Shown in pieces: positions 1 to 7,297 of a DNA stretch of 31,996 nt. The translations under genes were made by a program, and so were the position numbers. The notes under the pieces are model-generated. The model did no database searches and was not told the origin of the DNA. It saw nothing but the letters and a program-made list of their open reading frames with translations. Within the stretch, counting starts at the first letter, position 1, and each line of letters begins with the position of its first letter. Source of the DNA: JACKFB01 sp041389525 (GTDB lineage: Bacteria; Myxococcota_A; UBA9042; PHBI01; JACKFB01); contig JAWKRR010000076.1 of the NCBI GenBank assembly GCA_041389525.1, positions 1-31,996 of the forward strand, read 5' to 3'.

Positions 1-2
1 TC

Positions 3-371
3 GTCGACTGGTTCGCGTTCAGCCTCTGGGAGCACGGTGAGCTGCGACGATCATTGAGCCTCTCTTCCGATGATGGGGTCATGGAAGACGTTGGGGCCCC
101 TTTGCCCTTCGAGCTCCCATTCTGGGCCGGCGAGCGCCCGCTCGAAGGCGATGACACGGATGACTACCCGCTGCCGTTCCATCCTCTTGAGCTCGCCGAA
201 GCGGCCCAGCGCTATGCCTTCGGCTTCGTGACCGAGGGAACCATGATGGACGACGACCCGGAGGCAGACGCCCTCGTACTGACCGGCTTCAGTGTCCAGT
301 CAGTGAGCCCCTCTGCCTCGACCCCGCCTTCGGGCGCACCGAAGGCTCCTTGGTGGAAGTTCTGGAATTGA
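3..371 (+). CDS. C-terminal part of a DUF6928-like protein (5' end outside window)
   Basis: The reading frame is open from the window edge and ends at TGA 371. An internal ATG at 54 is not the true start, because the upstream residues (VDWFAFSLWEHGELRR) continue the same protein. The signature is the run around SLSLSSDDGVMEDVGAPLPFE, then a WAGE motif, a YPLPFHPLELAEAA stretch and a FGF..EG motif, followed by a Pro/Ser-rich tail ending in WWKFWN. From memory this matches the DUF6928 family, whose function is unknown. No membrane segment is visible in this part. It lies on the strand opposite to the integron cassettes and beyond the last attC, so it is probably resident chromosomal sequence rather than a cassette gene. 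The family assignment is by recall and not by search. Confidence 0.65.
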   Translation, partial: VDWFAFSLWEHGELRRSLSLSSDDGVMEDVGAPLPFELPFWAGERPLEGDDTDDYPLPFHPLELAEAAQRYAFGFVTEGTMMDDDPEADALVLTGFSVQSVSPSASTPPSGAPKAPWWKFWN

Positions 372-803
372 AAGCCAGATCGCCGTGGACTCGCGGCAGG
401 TAGTCTTGGGCGACCCGCATCTGCCGGCATGGGTGGGGCGGTCGACGCAGGCCGTATCCATCTGAAATGGTTTTGTTTTTCGCACGACTGCGAGCCGTGG
501 AGTCGAACGGCCGCGCTCGGCGTTGCTCGCGCCCGAAAGCGACTGAACCCGCGCTGCCTTCCGACGCCTGGCCGTGTCGCGGCGCGGCTGGCCGAGATGG
601 GTTGCGACGAAGGACACGCCGATGCCGTGAGGGAGTGGAGCCGATGTGCTGCGAGGTTGCGGAGCAATTGCCACGTTTTTGCGAAGCGAAATTCGATCGT
701 CCCCCGCGCAGCGGGCCCTTGCGCGAGCCAATTCGTGGCCATTGCGGAGCTACCTCGCGGCTCATCGGCGGAGCGACCGTGATAGGGGCACGAGCGCCTC
801 GAA
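372..803. other. Stretch with no convincing gene
   Basis: Long open frames exist here on both strands, but all are Arg/Ser/Ala-rich shadows typical of GC-rich DNA. None has a recognisable motif, a good ribosome binding site or a consistent codon pattern. No attC-like stem was seen. This is the DNA just past the distal end of the visible cassette array. Confidence 0.5.
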
Positions 804-1025
804 GTGCGATGGGTCGTCCCGGTGGTCGCCGCACTGGTCATCACCGTCTCGACTTCCGCGGCATGGCGAGTACTGCCGACCGCGCGACCTGGGCGTCGAC
901 GCCCGAAGCACGGCGACTTCGCCGCCGAGTGCAGCAGTTGGGCGCTTGCTCGATGGCTCACGGTTCCGAAGTGCGGGCCCGAGCAGGTGTCGTACAACCA
1001 CGACGTGTGGATTCCACGCGCCTAA
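804..1025 (+). CDS. Possible small exported protein (73 aa), weak
   Basis: A GTG-started frame begins with a positively charged residue followed by a hydrophobic run (VVPVVAALVITVSTSAAW) that could be a signal peptide or membrane anchor. A short Cys-containing domain with two cysteines follows, ending NHDVWIPRA. Third codon positions are mostly G or C, which supports coding, but there is no clear Shine-Dalgarno sequence and no family I recognise. Its TAA stop lies inside the core of the attC site at 1020-1026, on the strand opposite to the cassette orientation. That could be coincidence or could mark a gene disrupted by the array. I treat it as a hypothesis only. Confidence 0.25.
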   Translation: MRWVVPVVAALVITVSTSAAWRVLPTARPGRRRPKHGDFAAECSSWALARWLTVPKCGPEQVSYNHDVWIPRA

Positions 1026-1112
1026 CGTTGCGATAAGCTGCTGGCGCGGGCTTGCTTGGCGACGAAGGCGCCCTGCAAGCCCGTGCCAATCAGCTTCATC
1101 GGGATGTTGGGA
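1020..1112 (-). other. attC recombination site (distal)
   Basis: The site is 93 nt long on the minus strand. The R'' core TCCCAAC is at 1112-1106 and the R' core GTTAGGC at 1026-1020, the latter an exact match to the GTTRRRY consensus. The inner arms CGATGAAGCTGATTGGC and GCCAGCAGCTTATCG pair, with two extra bases on the R'' side, as in known attC sites where the extrahelical bases sit in L''. The central part (GGGCTTGC and GCAAGCCC with a GGCG/CGCC stem) forms a further hairpin. Exchange is expected between G1026 and T1025. The site is about 80% identical to the attC at 1906-1998. Confidence 0.85.
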
Positions 1113-1281
1113 CGTGGACCTCGGGTTTGGTACCCCTCGGAGCGGCCGCCTCGCTCTCAGACTTGCGTCTCGACTCCAACTCGCGGAGCGTGCGGAAGAT
1201 GGCCTCAACACTGTAGTTGTGGGCTCTGGCGATGGTATCCCTAATCGCCCGAACCTCCTCGACGACTGGATCGGTAGTCAT
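1096..1281 (-). CDS. Small antitoxin-like partner of the PIN toxin (61 aa)
   Basis: The ATG overlaps the TGA of the PIN gene in an ATGA arrangement, so the two are translationally coupled. The protein is short, charged and largely helical (DPVVEEVRAIRDTIARAHNY, then a TLRELESRRKSE segment). No DNA-binding fold is obvious by eye. Its position and size fit the antitoxin of a VapBC-type pair, although here the toxin comes first. The last residues (VPTSR) and the TGA stop are encoded by the R'' core and L'' arm of the attC, which is typical of integron cassette genes and supports the minus-strand cassette orientation. The antitoxin role is inferred from context; the sequence itself does not identify it. 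Confidence 0.7.
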   Translation of the reverse strand: MTTDPVVEEVRAIRDTIARAHNYSVEAIFRTLRELESRRKSESEAAAPRGTKPEVHVPTSR

Positions 1282-1775
1282 GGTTCGTCCTCCTGGACGA
1301 GTTCCTCAGGGGTACAAATAACCGGAGGCTGAAAGCCCGCGTCGCGACAAACAGCCTCGATCTTCGGTCGCATAGTCGCGTTGGCGATGTGTGCGCAGTT
1401 CCAGGTCATGAGGAAGTCAACGCCGTGAACCGTTGCGAGTGCGACATGGACGGCGTCGATCGCAGCCTTGGCTGGCATTGCCGCGCCCTCGACTAGGGCA
1501 GCGGCCAGCGATTCCGCTGATTCGGTCGCAGCAATGACCGCCACGCCCGCGGTTGCCGCGAGACGACGAGCGGCTGCGTCGGGATCACCCTGAGATGCCT
1601 CGGCGAGAACTGCATCCGAGACCACGAGTTCGAACTGATCGCGCGTCGACCACCACTCGACGGTGATCTGCTGGCGTGCGGCGACGATGATGTCTCGACT
1701 CGGCAACGACGTCAGGTAGCTCAGCACGGATGTTTCAATGTAGACACGGGGTTTCACGATCTTCGACCTTGGCAC
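1278..1775 (-). CDS. PIN-domain ribonuclease toxin (VapC-like)
   Basis: This 165-aa protein has the PIN-domain layout. An N-terminal strand RVYIETSVLSYL carries the first acidic position as Glu in place of the usual Asp. SDAVLAEAS gives the second acidic residue, and AAIDAVHVALA followed by HGVDFLMTWNCAHIAN gives the third and fourth acidic positions and the conserved Asn. PIN toxins are metal-dependent RNases that cleave tRNA, rRNA or mRNA. The GTG start at 1775 is chosen because AGGAGG lies 8 nt upstream and the conserved domain begins soon after. It is the first gene of a two-gene operon with the overlapping small partner, driven by the TATACT promoter upstream. The pair fills a complete integron cassette, where toxin-antitoxin pairs are thought to stabilise the array. 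Confidence 0.85.
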   Translation of the reverse strand: MPRSKIVKPRVYIETSVLSYLTSLPSRDIIVAARQQITVEWWSTRDQFELVVSDAVLAEASQGDPDAAARRLAATAGVAVIAATESAESLAAALVEGAAMPAKAAIDAVHVALATVHGVDFLMTWNCAHIANATMRPKIEAVCRDAGFQPPVICTPEELVQEDEP

Positions 1776-1794
1776 CGGTGGCCCTCCTGGGACG

Positions 1795-1823
1795 AGTATA
1801 GGGCCGCACCGGCAGGGTCGCTA
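1795..1823 (-). promoter_or_regulatory. Candidate promoter of the toxin-antitoxin cassette
   Basis: On the minus strand a TATACT -10 (1800-1795) lies 17 nt from TAGCGA (1823-1818), a weak -35. The predicted start is just upstream of the AGGAGG of the PIN gene. A private promoter inside a cassette is common for toxin-antitoxin cassettes. The -10 is convincing; the -35 is weak. Confidence 0.45.
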
Positions 1824-1905
1824 ATGCGGACGACCATCGCGAGCCTGCATCGCGACGCTCAGGAGCACGGCGGCGTCTGCGGCAGCCACGTGCCTGGATT
1901 CATCG

Positions 1906-1998
1906 TCCCAACGTTCCGCTAAGTTGTTGGCGCTGGGTTGCAAGGCGGCGAAGCCGCCCTGCAAGCCTGTGCCAATCAACTTCAGCGGGATGTTAGCG
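1906..1998 (-). other. attC recombination site (proximal)
   Basis: The site is 93 nt on the minus strand, with R'' core CGCTAAC (1998-1992) and R' core GTTGGGA (1912-1906). The arms CCGCTGAAGTTGATTGGC and GCCAACAACTTAGCGG pair, again with two extra bases on the R'' side. A central hairpin is formed by GGCGGC, TTC and GCCGCC. R' GTTGGGA is the exact complement of R'' TCCCAAC of the other attC, as expected for the two ends of one cassette (1026-1911). Differences from the other attC include paired changes that keep the stem. Confidence 0.85.
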
Positions 1999-2069
1999 TG
2001 TCCAGCCACATGTGCTGATAGGGGCTCGCGGAGCCATCGCTCGCTCGTGGAATTCGCTGCTTGCCCTCT

Positions 2070-4141
2070 TCACCAGCCTTCGGGCGCAAACTCGAACTCG
2101 CTGAAAAGTTCTCGAATGGCATCGAACCGGTTGGCCAATCGCCCTAGAAGTGCTTGGGCTTCGGGGCCGCCCATCTCGATCGCCGCAACAACCCGGGCAT
2201 CCTCAACTGGCGAGACACGCCCGCCTGTACCAACATCGCAGCGAGCAACTCCAAGTGGCGGGACCGCGACACGGCGAAGATCGTCATCCGGAGCACAATT
2301 CTCATTCGATTGTCATGCGGGCTAAGGCCGCTTGTATTGCGGCACCAACGAGAACCCCGCGAAGGTCGGCCGTCCGGATAGTGGGCCTCAAAAGTGCATG
2401 TAGTCCTGAAGCTGAACCCGATTCCTCGATTGTCAAGTCATTCTGGGGACTCTTGAGTTCGACGACGACAATCTGCCTTTCCTCAGGACTTGAGAGAAGA
2501 GACAAAGTCTGGCTTGTTACGTCAGGTACTCCGGCCACGTCCATTATTCGCCGACCGGTCGGTATCTGCCCCAACTCCTTGGCTTTTCGCACAGCAGTTC
2601 GCAGTTGCTGATTCGCTGTGAGGACCGCCTGATCCGGTTCAATGATCCAAGGGAATCGTTCGATGAGGTACTGCGATCGACTTCCGTTCCGTGATGGACC
2701 TACTCGTGCAGTCGGGACAACGCGAATGCTCGCTGCGCGAATACGACAGCGAGTCCCAACGACTCGGGCACAATATGTTGCGTGAGTCGGTCGACTAGCT
2801 CAGTGAACGCTTGGCTGGAGTTAGATGTTCGATTCGCCAAACTTGTCCCACGGATCATCGACCAGCTCTTGCATCGGCTCCTGAACCCATGCCTGCATTA
2901 CCACGCGGACTAGATCGTCCTTCGCCGTTTCGGCTTCCTCGTCTCGCCCCATCGTCGGCGTGATGCGGGAAATCAAGTCGACAATCTGATCCGCGCTCCG
3001 GGCTATTGACGTTGGGAACGCTTCCGGCGTCAATACCCCTTCTTGAGCCGCTCCTTGTTCTTGGTCTTCTCCTTCGGCTCGCGCCACTTGGCAAAATCGG
3101 TGATCCACTGTTTGAGTCTCGTCTGGCCCCACTGGTGTAGTGCGCGAGTCTCTGCAGCATCCCAATTGATCGAGGTTCGGTCTGTGGAGATTAGGTCGAC
3201 GGGCAGTTCGTCCAGCCAGTCGGCCTCAATGACTCCGAACATGTACCTCTGAAAGATTTCCTTGCCCCTTAACGCTGAAAAGAAGGGTCGATCTGAGCGA
3301 TCTTCCCGTGGGCGTATACGCCCACCCCTGCACGGTCTGCCGACCAGTCAGCATTCTTGAACCCGACCCAGGCCCTTACTTCTCGTCCATCGACCGATTC
3401 CGTAATGAAGCCCGCAGCTGGTATGCGAAACTCAAAGTCGGGCAGGCCGTTGTTGGTTGTAATTCGTTGGCCGTCCACGGTGACGGCGCGGAACTCGTCG
3501 CGCAGGGTTACCGTGAAGCGTCGTCCCAACGAGCCGAAGAGCTGATCCCGGCTTATGGCCTTCTGGAGGGAGAGTTCACGCATCAGCACGATGGTGCCAC
3601 TGGGGCGCCCATCGCTTTGCCAGATGGCGATTTGGCCCGTCGGGTCCAGGTGTGCGGAGTGCTGACCGAGTTCACCTTCGTAAACAGTCTCGGGGTAGTA
3701 GGCGCCGTCACCGTGGTGGGCTTAGCTCAACAGGGATGACAACTCTAGCCGGAGCCACGTTAGGATGCGCATCACTCTTGCTCGAGTGGCGACATCTACT
3801 GTGTTTTGCAATGCCGAAGGGAGCAAGTTTGCCGATGCCCTTCCGGCCCATCAGGGAGTCTTCCCCGGTCGAGCACTCGTTTGGCTCAGCACGGCGCTTC
3901 CGTCCGATCACGGTATCGCTCCGAAGTTCGGCAGGACATGCCGTCGCCGTCGTCCCGGACGGCGACCCAGCGAGTCACCTTCCATGAAGAGACTGACGTC
4001 TACTTCCGTTACAAATCGGCGTCAATATTCGAAACCAACTCGGCAATAACTCTCGGTTGGCCTGTTCTGATAGAGCTTGATGCCTAAGTGCTCAATGACG
4101 TCGTGGCTAAATCGCAAAACGAGTCGATCGGCTTCAGCCAT
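2070..4141 (-). pseudogene. GHKL/MORC-like ATPase with PD-(D/E)XK-like C-terminus, many frameshifts
   Basis: The start is ATG 4141 (MAEADRLVLRFSHDVIEHLG), overlapping the methyltransferase stop by 8 nt. No single frame covers the gene, but the pieces follow in order. An LGIKLYQNRP and ELVSN region forms the N box. RDDGDGMS is the ATP-lid Asp/Gly motif near 3940. MGRKGIGKLAPFGIAK near 3851-3804 is the second glycine box. A transducer-like segment at 3589-3269 contains RELSLQKAISRDQLFGSLG, and 3242-3030 continues with EADWLDELPVDLISTDR. At 2592-2302 a PD...VVVELKSP pattern resembles a PD-(D/E)XK nuclease core, and the tail ends EFAPEGW at 2072. The full span would give about 690 aa. Such ATPases occur with C5 methyltransferases in restriction-like defence loci, so a defence role is inferred. 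At least five indels are needed to join the pieces. This is either genuine decay or poor consensus sequence. Confidence 0.7.
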
Positions 4142-5177
4142 GTTTCATGCCGCCTTGCAGGACATCCAATATTCGAGACGCGAACACCTTGACCATCGGA
4201 GCAGGCGCGTTCCCGATTGTCGCTCTGGTCGATCCCATACCGCCGATGTAGTTCGGGGGAATGCCTGTAGCAATGCCGCCTCACGCAACGAAATGCCCCG
4301 GTTCTCCGTCGGATGCACGAAGCTACCACAGGAGGGTGGTGCATCGTGTCGTCATCGTTGGCGCAGGTCCCGTCATAGGGATTCTGCCGTAAGAGCCAGT
4401 CGCGCTGCGGGTCGAGAAAGTTGTTCGTGACAGGTGAGCCAGAATTCTTTGGGTAGATCAGATCAGTGCCGTTCACCAGAGAAGCGCCGACGCGGTCCTT
4501 CACCCTCTGTGACAGAAGACGGGCTACGTGCACAGTGTGTCGCTGGACATGCCGATCTTTGGCAAGGCCGGATCATGACCGACGCGTCCAGGCTGCCGAA
4601 TTCCGTCAACGGCACGCCATGTCTGATCGGTAGCTTCTTAAGCCCGGTGCCAGCAAGGCCGGCGGGAAGCCGTCGACGCCGCTGGGAACCCCGAAGTCGC
4701 TCGCGTTAGCGTCAGACTCGGCACAAACATATCGAGCCGCCGGGCTGCCACGCGCATGATCGGTGATAGGAGGTGGCCTTGCGGAGCGGAACGTTCTCCA
4801 ACGCGAAGAGGCCTTGGGTCGGAACTCGACGATCCAGCGCTCTAATTCCAAGACGAGATCGGGTGGGGCCTGCTCAGGCCGATCCTTCTTGTAGAGACTG
4901 GAGAAGCGCTGGCATGGCGAACGCAAGCTTTGAGGATGGTGAGCTCGCCGGGCTCAAGTCCCATTTCGAGGCGAAATGCGTAGAGTCCACACAGAAGTAT
5001 GTCTTGTTCAACCAACCGAACGTTGGGGTGATTGGCGCGATAGGTAGCTGCAGCAAACGGATCATGCTCGATCATGAAGTAGAACATCGATTCCCGCTTG
5101 ACGCATGCCCTCGGTTGCGCCGCCAGCGCCACCGGTAGAGATCGAATTGCAATAAATTCAGTCGGTTTCGAAAGCAC
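4134..5177 (-). pseudogene. DNA cytosine-5 methyltransferase (Dcm-type), frameshifted
   Basis: The ordered C5 methyltransferase motifs are all present but in different frames. GAGGATEGMRQAGIDVLL is motif I near 5125. IEHDPFAAATYRANHPNVRL is motif II (about 5081-5025). SPCQRFSSLYKKD holds the catalytic PCQ of motif IV at about 4920. LENVP is motif VI near 4785, SDFGVP is motif VIII near 4700, and IGNAPAPMV is motif X near 4185. The putative start is GTG 5177 (VLSKPTEFIAI), and the stop TGA 4136-4134 overlaps the next gene. The span of 1044 nt would encode about 347 aa, a normal size for the family. The enzyme would methylate C5 of cytosine in a specific site, probably protecting host DNA from the neighbouring ATPase/nuclease. 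The number of indels rules out a working product if the sequence is correct. Confidence 0.75.
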
Positions 5178-5528
5178 GGCGGTCGGTCGGTTTGCGCTTC
5201 GATAGTAGCAGCTACGGGATCTGTTGGGAAGACCAATGAGCCAGAGACGCTGAAGCGGTGTGCGATTGTGCCGACCCGTCATCATGCTCGTGGGGTATCA
5301 CGGAGTCGGATGGGTTGGAAGTGGAGCGGGCCTGGCCCAGCGCTTCGGAGCGTCGCCCCAACATGAAAGTCGACTGTTCCTGTGAAGCGGCGGGGGAGCG
5401 TTCTCGGGGTCAGTCTAGTCTGGGGAAGGTGCGCTGTCGCGGCGAGTTGCCCGCCCGCGCGGGGCGGTGAGGTGGAGAAGGTGGCGTCGCGGGGGCGGGT
5501 GGATATCGGGGTCCGTGTGGGGTGCTGC
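5178..5528. other. Spacer between first cassette gene and intI; candidate attI core at 5356-5362
   Basis: There is no gene here. On the minus strand the only GTT followed by purines is GTTGGGGCGACG starting at 5362. It resembles the R' context of the proximal attC (GTTGGGACGATG), so 5362/5361 is the one plausible attI exchange point. The candidate is 165 nt beyond the intI stop. The expected pairing with CGCTAAC (R'' of the first cassette's attC) is poor, which weakens the call. Confidence 0.35.
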
Positions 5529-6527
5529 TCAGAGGCTGTCCATCGGGCTGCGGACTCCGGCGGGGCCGCGGTTCAAGACGTGGGTGTAGATCATCGTCGT
5601 CTTCACGTCGCTGTGGCCCAGCAGCTCCTGAATGGTGCGGATGTCCGAGCCGGTCTCGAGCAGGTGCGTCGCAAACGAGTGCCGAAATGTATGGCAGGAC
5701 ACCCGCTTTGACAGTCCGGCCCGCAGGACCGCCTCACGGACCGCCCGCTGTACCAACGACTCGTCCACGTGGTGGCGCCCCTGCTGCCCCGTCTCGGCGC
5801 TGCGCCAACGCCGCTCCTGCGGGAAGACCCACTGCCACCCCCACTCCGTCGCGGCGTTCGGGTACTTGCGGTCCAGCCCGTGCGGCAGCACCACGCGCCC
5901 CCACCCCTCGGCCAGGTCCTGCAGGTGCGTCGCCTTCACCCCCACGAGGTGATCGCGCAGCGGGCCTTGGAGAGACAGGGGCAGCATGGTGACCCGGTCC
6001 TTCGCCCCCTTCCCATCACGCACCGTCAACGCGTGACGCCCGAAGTCGAGGTCTTTCACGCGGAGGCTCAGACACTCCAGCAGACGCAACCCTGAACCGT
6101 ACAACAACGACGGCACCAGCCGCCGCGGTCCCGTCAACGCGTCCAGGACTTGCTTCACCTCCGCCCGCGTCATCACCACCGGCAACCGCTTCGGACGCCG
6201 CGCCCGCACCACCCCAGCCAGGTCGCCCACCTCGCGCCCGAGCACCTGCCGGTACAGGAAGAGCAAGGCCGACAACGCCTGGTTCTGCGTCGACGCCGCC
6301 ACGTCCTCCCCCACCGCGAGATGGGTGAGGAAGGCGTTGACCTCGGCCGTACCCATGGCGTCCGGATGCCGCAGGCCATGGAAGCGCACGAAGCGCACCA
6401 CCCAGTGCACATATGCCACCTCGGTGCGCGCGCTGTAGTGCCGCGCGCGCAGCACCCCGCGCAACCGATCGAGCAGCTTGAGTCCGTCCGTCGCCGGCCG
6501 CGCCCTCTGCGCCTCGTCCCCATCCAC
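5529..6527 (-). CDS. intI: Integron integrase (tyrosine recombinase)
   Basis: IntI recombines attI and attC sites, folding attC as a single-stranded hairpin. The 332-aa form has an N-terminal SAM-like DNA-binding domain (about residues 15-110, RLRGVLRARHYSARTEVAYVHW) and a C-terminal catalytic domain. The catalytic set is complete: R148 in GSGLRLLE, the lysine in GKGAKDR, H279 and R282 in CHTFRHSFATHLLETG, H305 in LGHS and Y314 in MIYTH. Residues about 218-236 (LDRKYPNAATEWGWQWVFP) are the extra helix segment that separates IntI from XerC/D. GTG 6527 is chosen as start because GGAGG precedes it by 7 nt and the length matches the family (about 320-340 aa). An open frame continues to 6875 but its first 116 residues are low complexity. 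The gene points towards its cassettes, opposite to the usual layout. Confidence 0.9.
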   Translation of the reverse strand: MDGDEAQRARPATDGLKLLDRLRGVLRARHYSARTEVAYVHWVVRFVRFHGLRHPDAMGTAEVNAFLTHLAVGEDVAASTQNQALSALLFLYRQVLGREVGDLAGVVRARRPKRLPVVMTRAEVKQVLDALTGPRRLVPSLLYGSGLRLLECLSLRVKDLDFGRHALTVRDGKGAKDRVTMLPLSLQGPLRDHLVGVKATHLQDLAEGWGRVVLPHGLDRKYPNAATEWGWQWVFPQERRWRSAETGQQGRHHVDESLVQRAVREAVLRAGLSKRVSCHTFRHSFATHLLETGSDIRTIQELLGHSDVKTTMIYTHVLNRGPAGVRSPMDSL

Positions 6528-6889
6528 GCGCTCACCTCCAGCCCATGCCGCGCCGTGACCCTGAGCAAGGACCGTGCCGCGGTCGCGTTGGACCGGCCTG
6601 GCCAGCGCCGCTCCTCCGCGGCCGACGCGGACAACGGCCCGGGCGACGTGCTCCGAGACACCGCGCTCGACCGCCAACGCGGCAGCCGGATCCGGGCGGC
6701 CAGCAGCAGCGGCGCCCCCGGTGGGGGCTCCAGGCCCCGGAGGCTGGGGACTCGCGACCCGCACCGCCGGCGGCTCGCGACCCGCGCCGGCGGCGACGGC
6801 GCCTCGGCCCGAGCGGGGTCCGGTTCGCTGACCGCCACGGGCCGAGGCGGCGAGAAGTCCCGCTGACCTCCGCATCGGCCCCGGGCACC
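6528..6889 (-). other. Region upstream of intI, possibly a frameshifted N-terminal extension
   Basis: The intI frame stays open to 6875 but is low-complexity Ala/Gly/Pro/Arg. Two pieces look more protein-like. AVERGVSEHVARAVVRVG lies in the intI frame. In another frame AAEERRWPG then TAARSLLRVTARHGLEVSAW runs up to the intI start. Joined by compensating shifts they resemble the helical N-terminal extension found on some longer integron integrases. The alternative is plain upstream DNA. I saw no LexA-type box. Confidence 0.3.
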
Positions 6890-7077
6890 CGGACGCGGTA
6901 TGGGGATGCGGCCCACCGCGACCTTCGTGGGTCGGAGCCTATGCCGCCGTGATGGCGAACGCCAGACCGGGACCGCCGCATTGGGCCCGGCTACTCGGAC
7001 GCGGTATAGGGATGTGGACCACCGCGACTTTCGTCGGTTGGAGCCTTTGCCGCCGTGATGGCGAACGCCAGACCGGC
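6890..7077. repeat. Two-copy imperfect direct repeat (about 82 bp, offset 106 bp)
   Basis: Copy one (6890-6971) and copy two (6996-7077) share CGGACGCGGTAT, GGGATG, CCACCGCGAC and GCCGCCGTGATGGCGAACGC in the same order and spacing, with scattered substitutions and no net length change. They lie between intI and the Uma2 gene. There is no inverted terminal structure. They may be remnants of duplicated integration or regulatory sequence; function unknown. Confidence 0.75.
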
Positions 7078-7262
7078 GCCGTCCACGCCGCCGCCACAGT
7101 GAGCCTTGGCGATGCGACCCACGTCCGCGACCCGCGCCATGAGCTCAGCCAGCGCGCCCGAGGAAGGCCACTGGACGGTGCTCCGGCGGGGGCAAGTGCG
7201 GTCGCTGGCCCGAGCCGCCCGGCGCGGGGGGTGGTCCCCCGCGACGCGTCCGGGCGCGGAGG

Positions 7263-7291
7263 TCGACCGGGATCCGCCGGTCGGCTATGCT
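7263..7291 (+). promoter_or_regulatory. Candidate leaderless promoter of the Uma2 gene
   Basis: TCGACC (7263-7268), 17 nt, then TATGCT (7286-7291), a good -10, which ends 6 nt before the ATG at 7298. The gene has no Shine-Dalgarno sequence, so a leaderless transcript is likely. Confidence 0.4.
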
Positions 7292-7297
7292 CCTCAC

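Larger units (their letters stand above)
1020..6527 (-). mobile_element. Chromosomal integron, inverted arrangement (intI plus two cassettes)
   Basis: Reading the minus strand 5' to 3', the order is intI (6527-5529), a spacer with one possible attI core (5356-5362), a cassette with a methyltransferase and ATPase ending in attC (1906-1998), and a toxin-antitoxin cassette ending in attC (1020-1112). The cassettes read in the same direction as intI. In most integrons intI is divergent from the cassettes and attI lies next to the intI start, so this is the rarer inverted layout. Cassette orientation rests on the extra unpaired bases in the R''-side arm of both attC sites and on the antitoxin gene ending inside attC. 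The array may continue to the left with no further attC visible. Confidence 0.75.

Noticed and set aside
1020..1998. Cassettes oriented on the plus strand, with the 804-1025 frame as a cassette gene
   Set aside because: The plus reading gives a good RYYYAAC core and a TAA in it, but the extra unpaired bases then fall on the wrong arm, and the antitoxin ending inside attC fits only the minus orientation.
3736..3776. Possible third attC-like core (CAACTC ... GTTAGGA)
   Set aside because: There are no pairing arms around it and it lies inside the ATPase coding sequence.
5223..5253. GTTGGGA on the plus strand upstream of the methyltransferase as an attC end
   Set aside because: It has no partner arm or second core within attC range, and its orientation is opposite to the array.
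5529..6875. intI starting at 6875 (448 aa)
   Set aside because: The first 116 residues are low complexity, while GTG 6527 has a good ribosome binding site and gives the usual family length.
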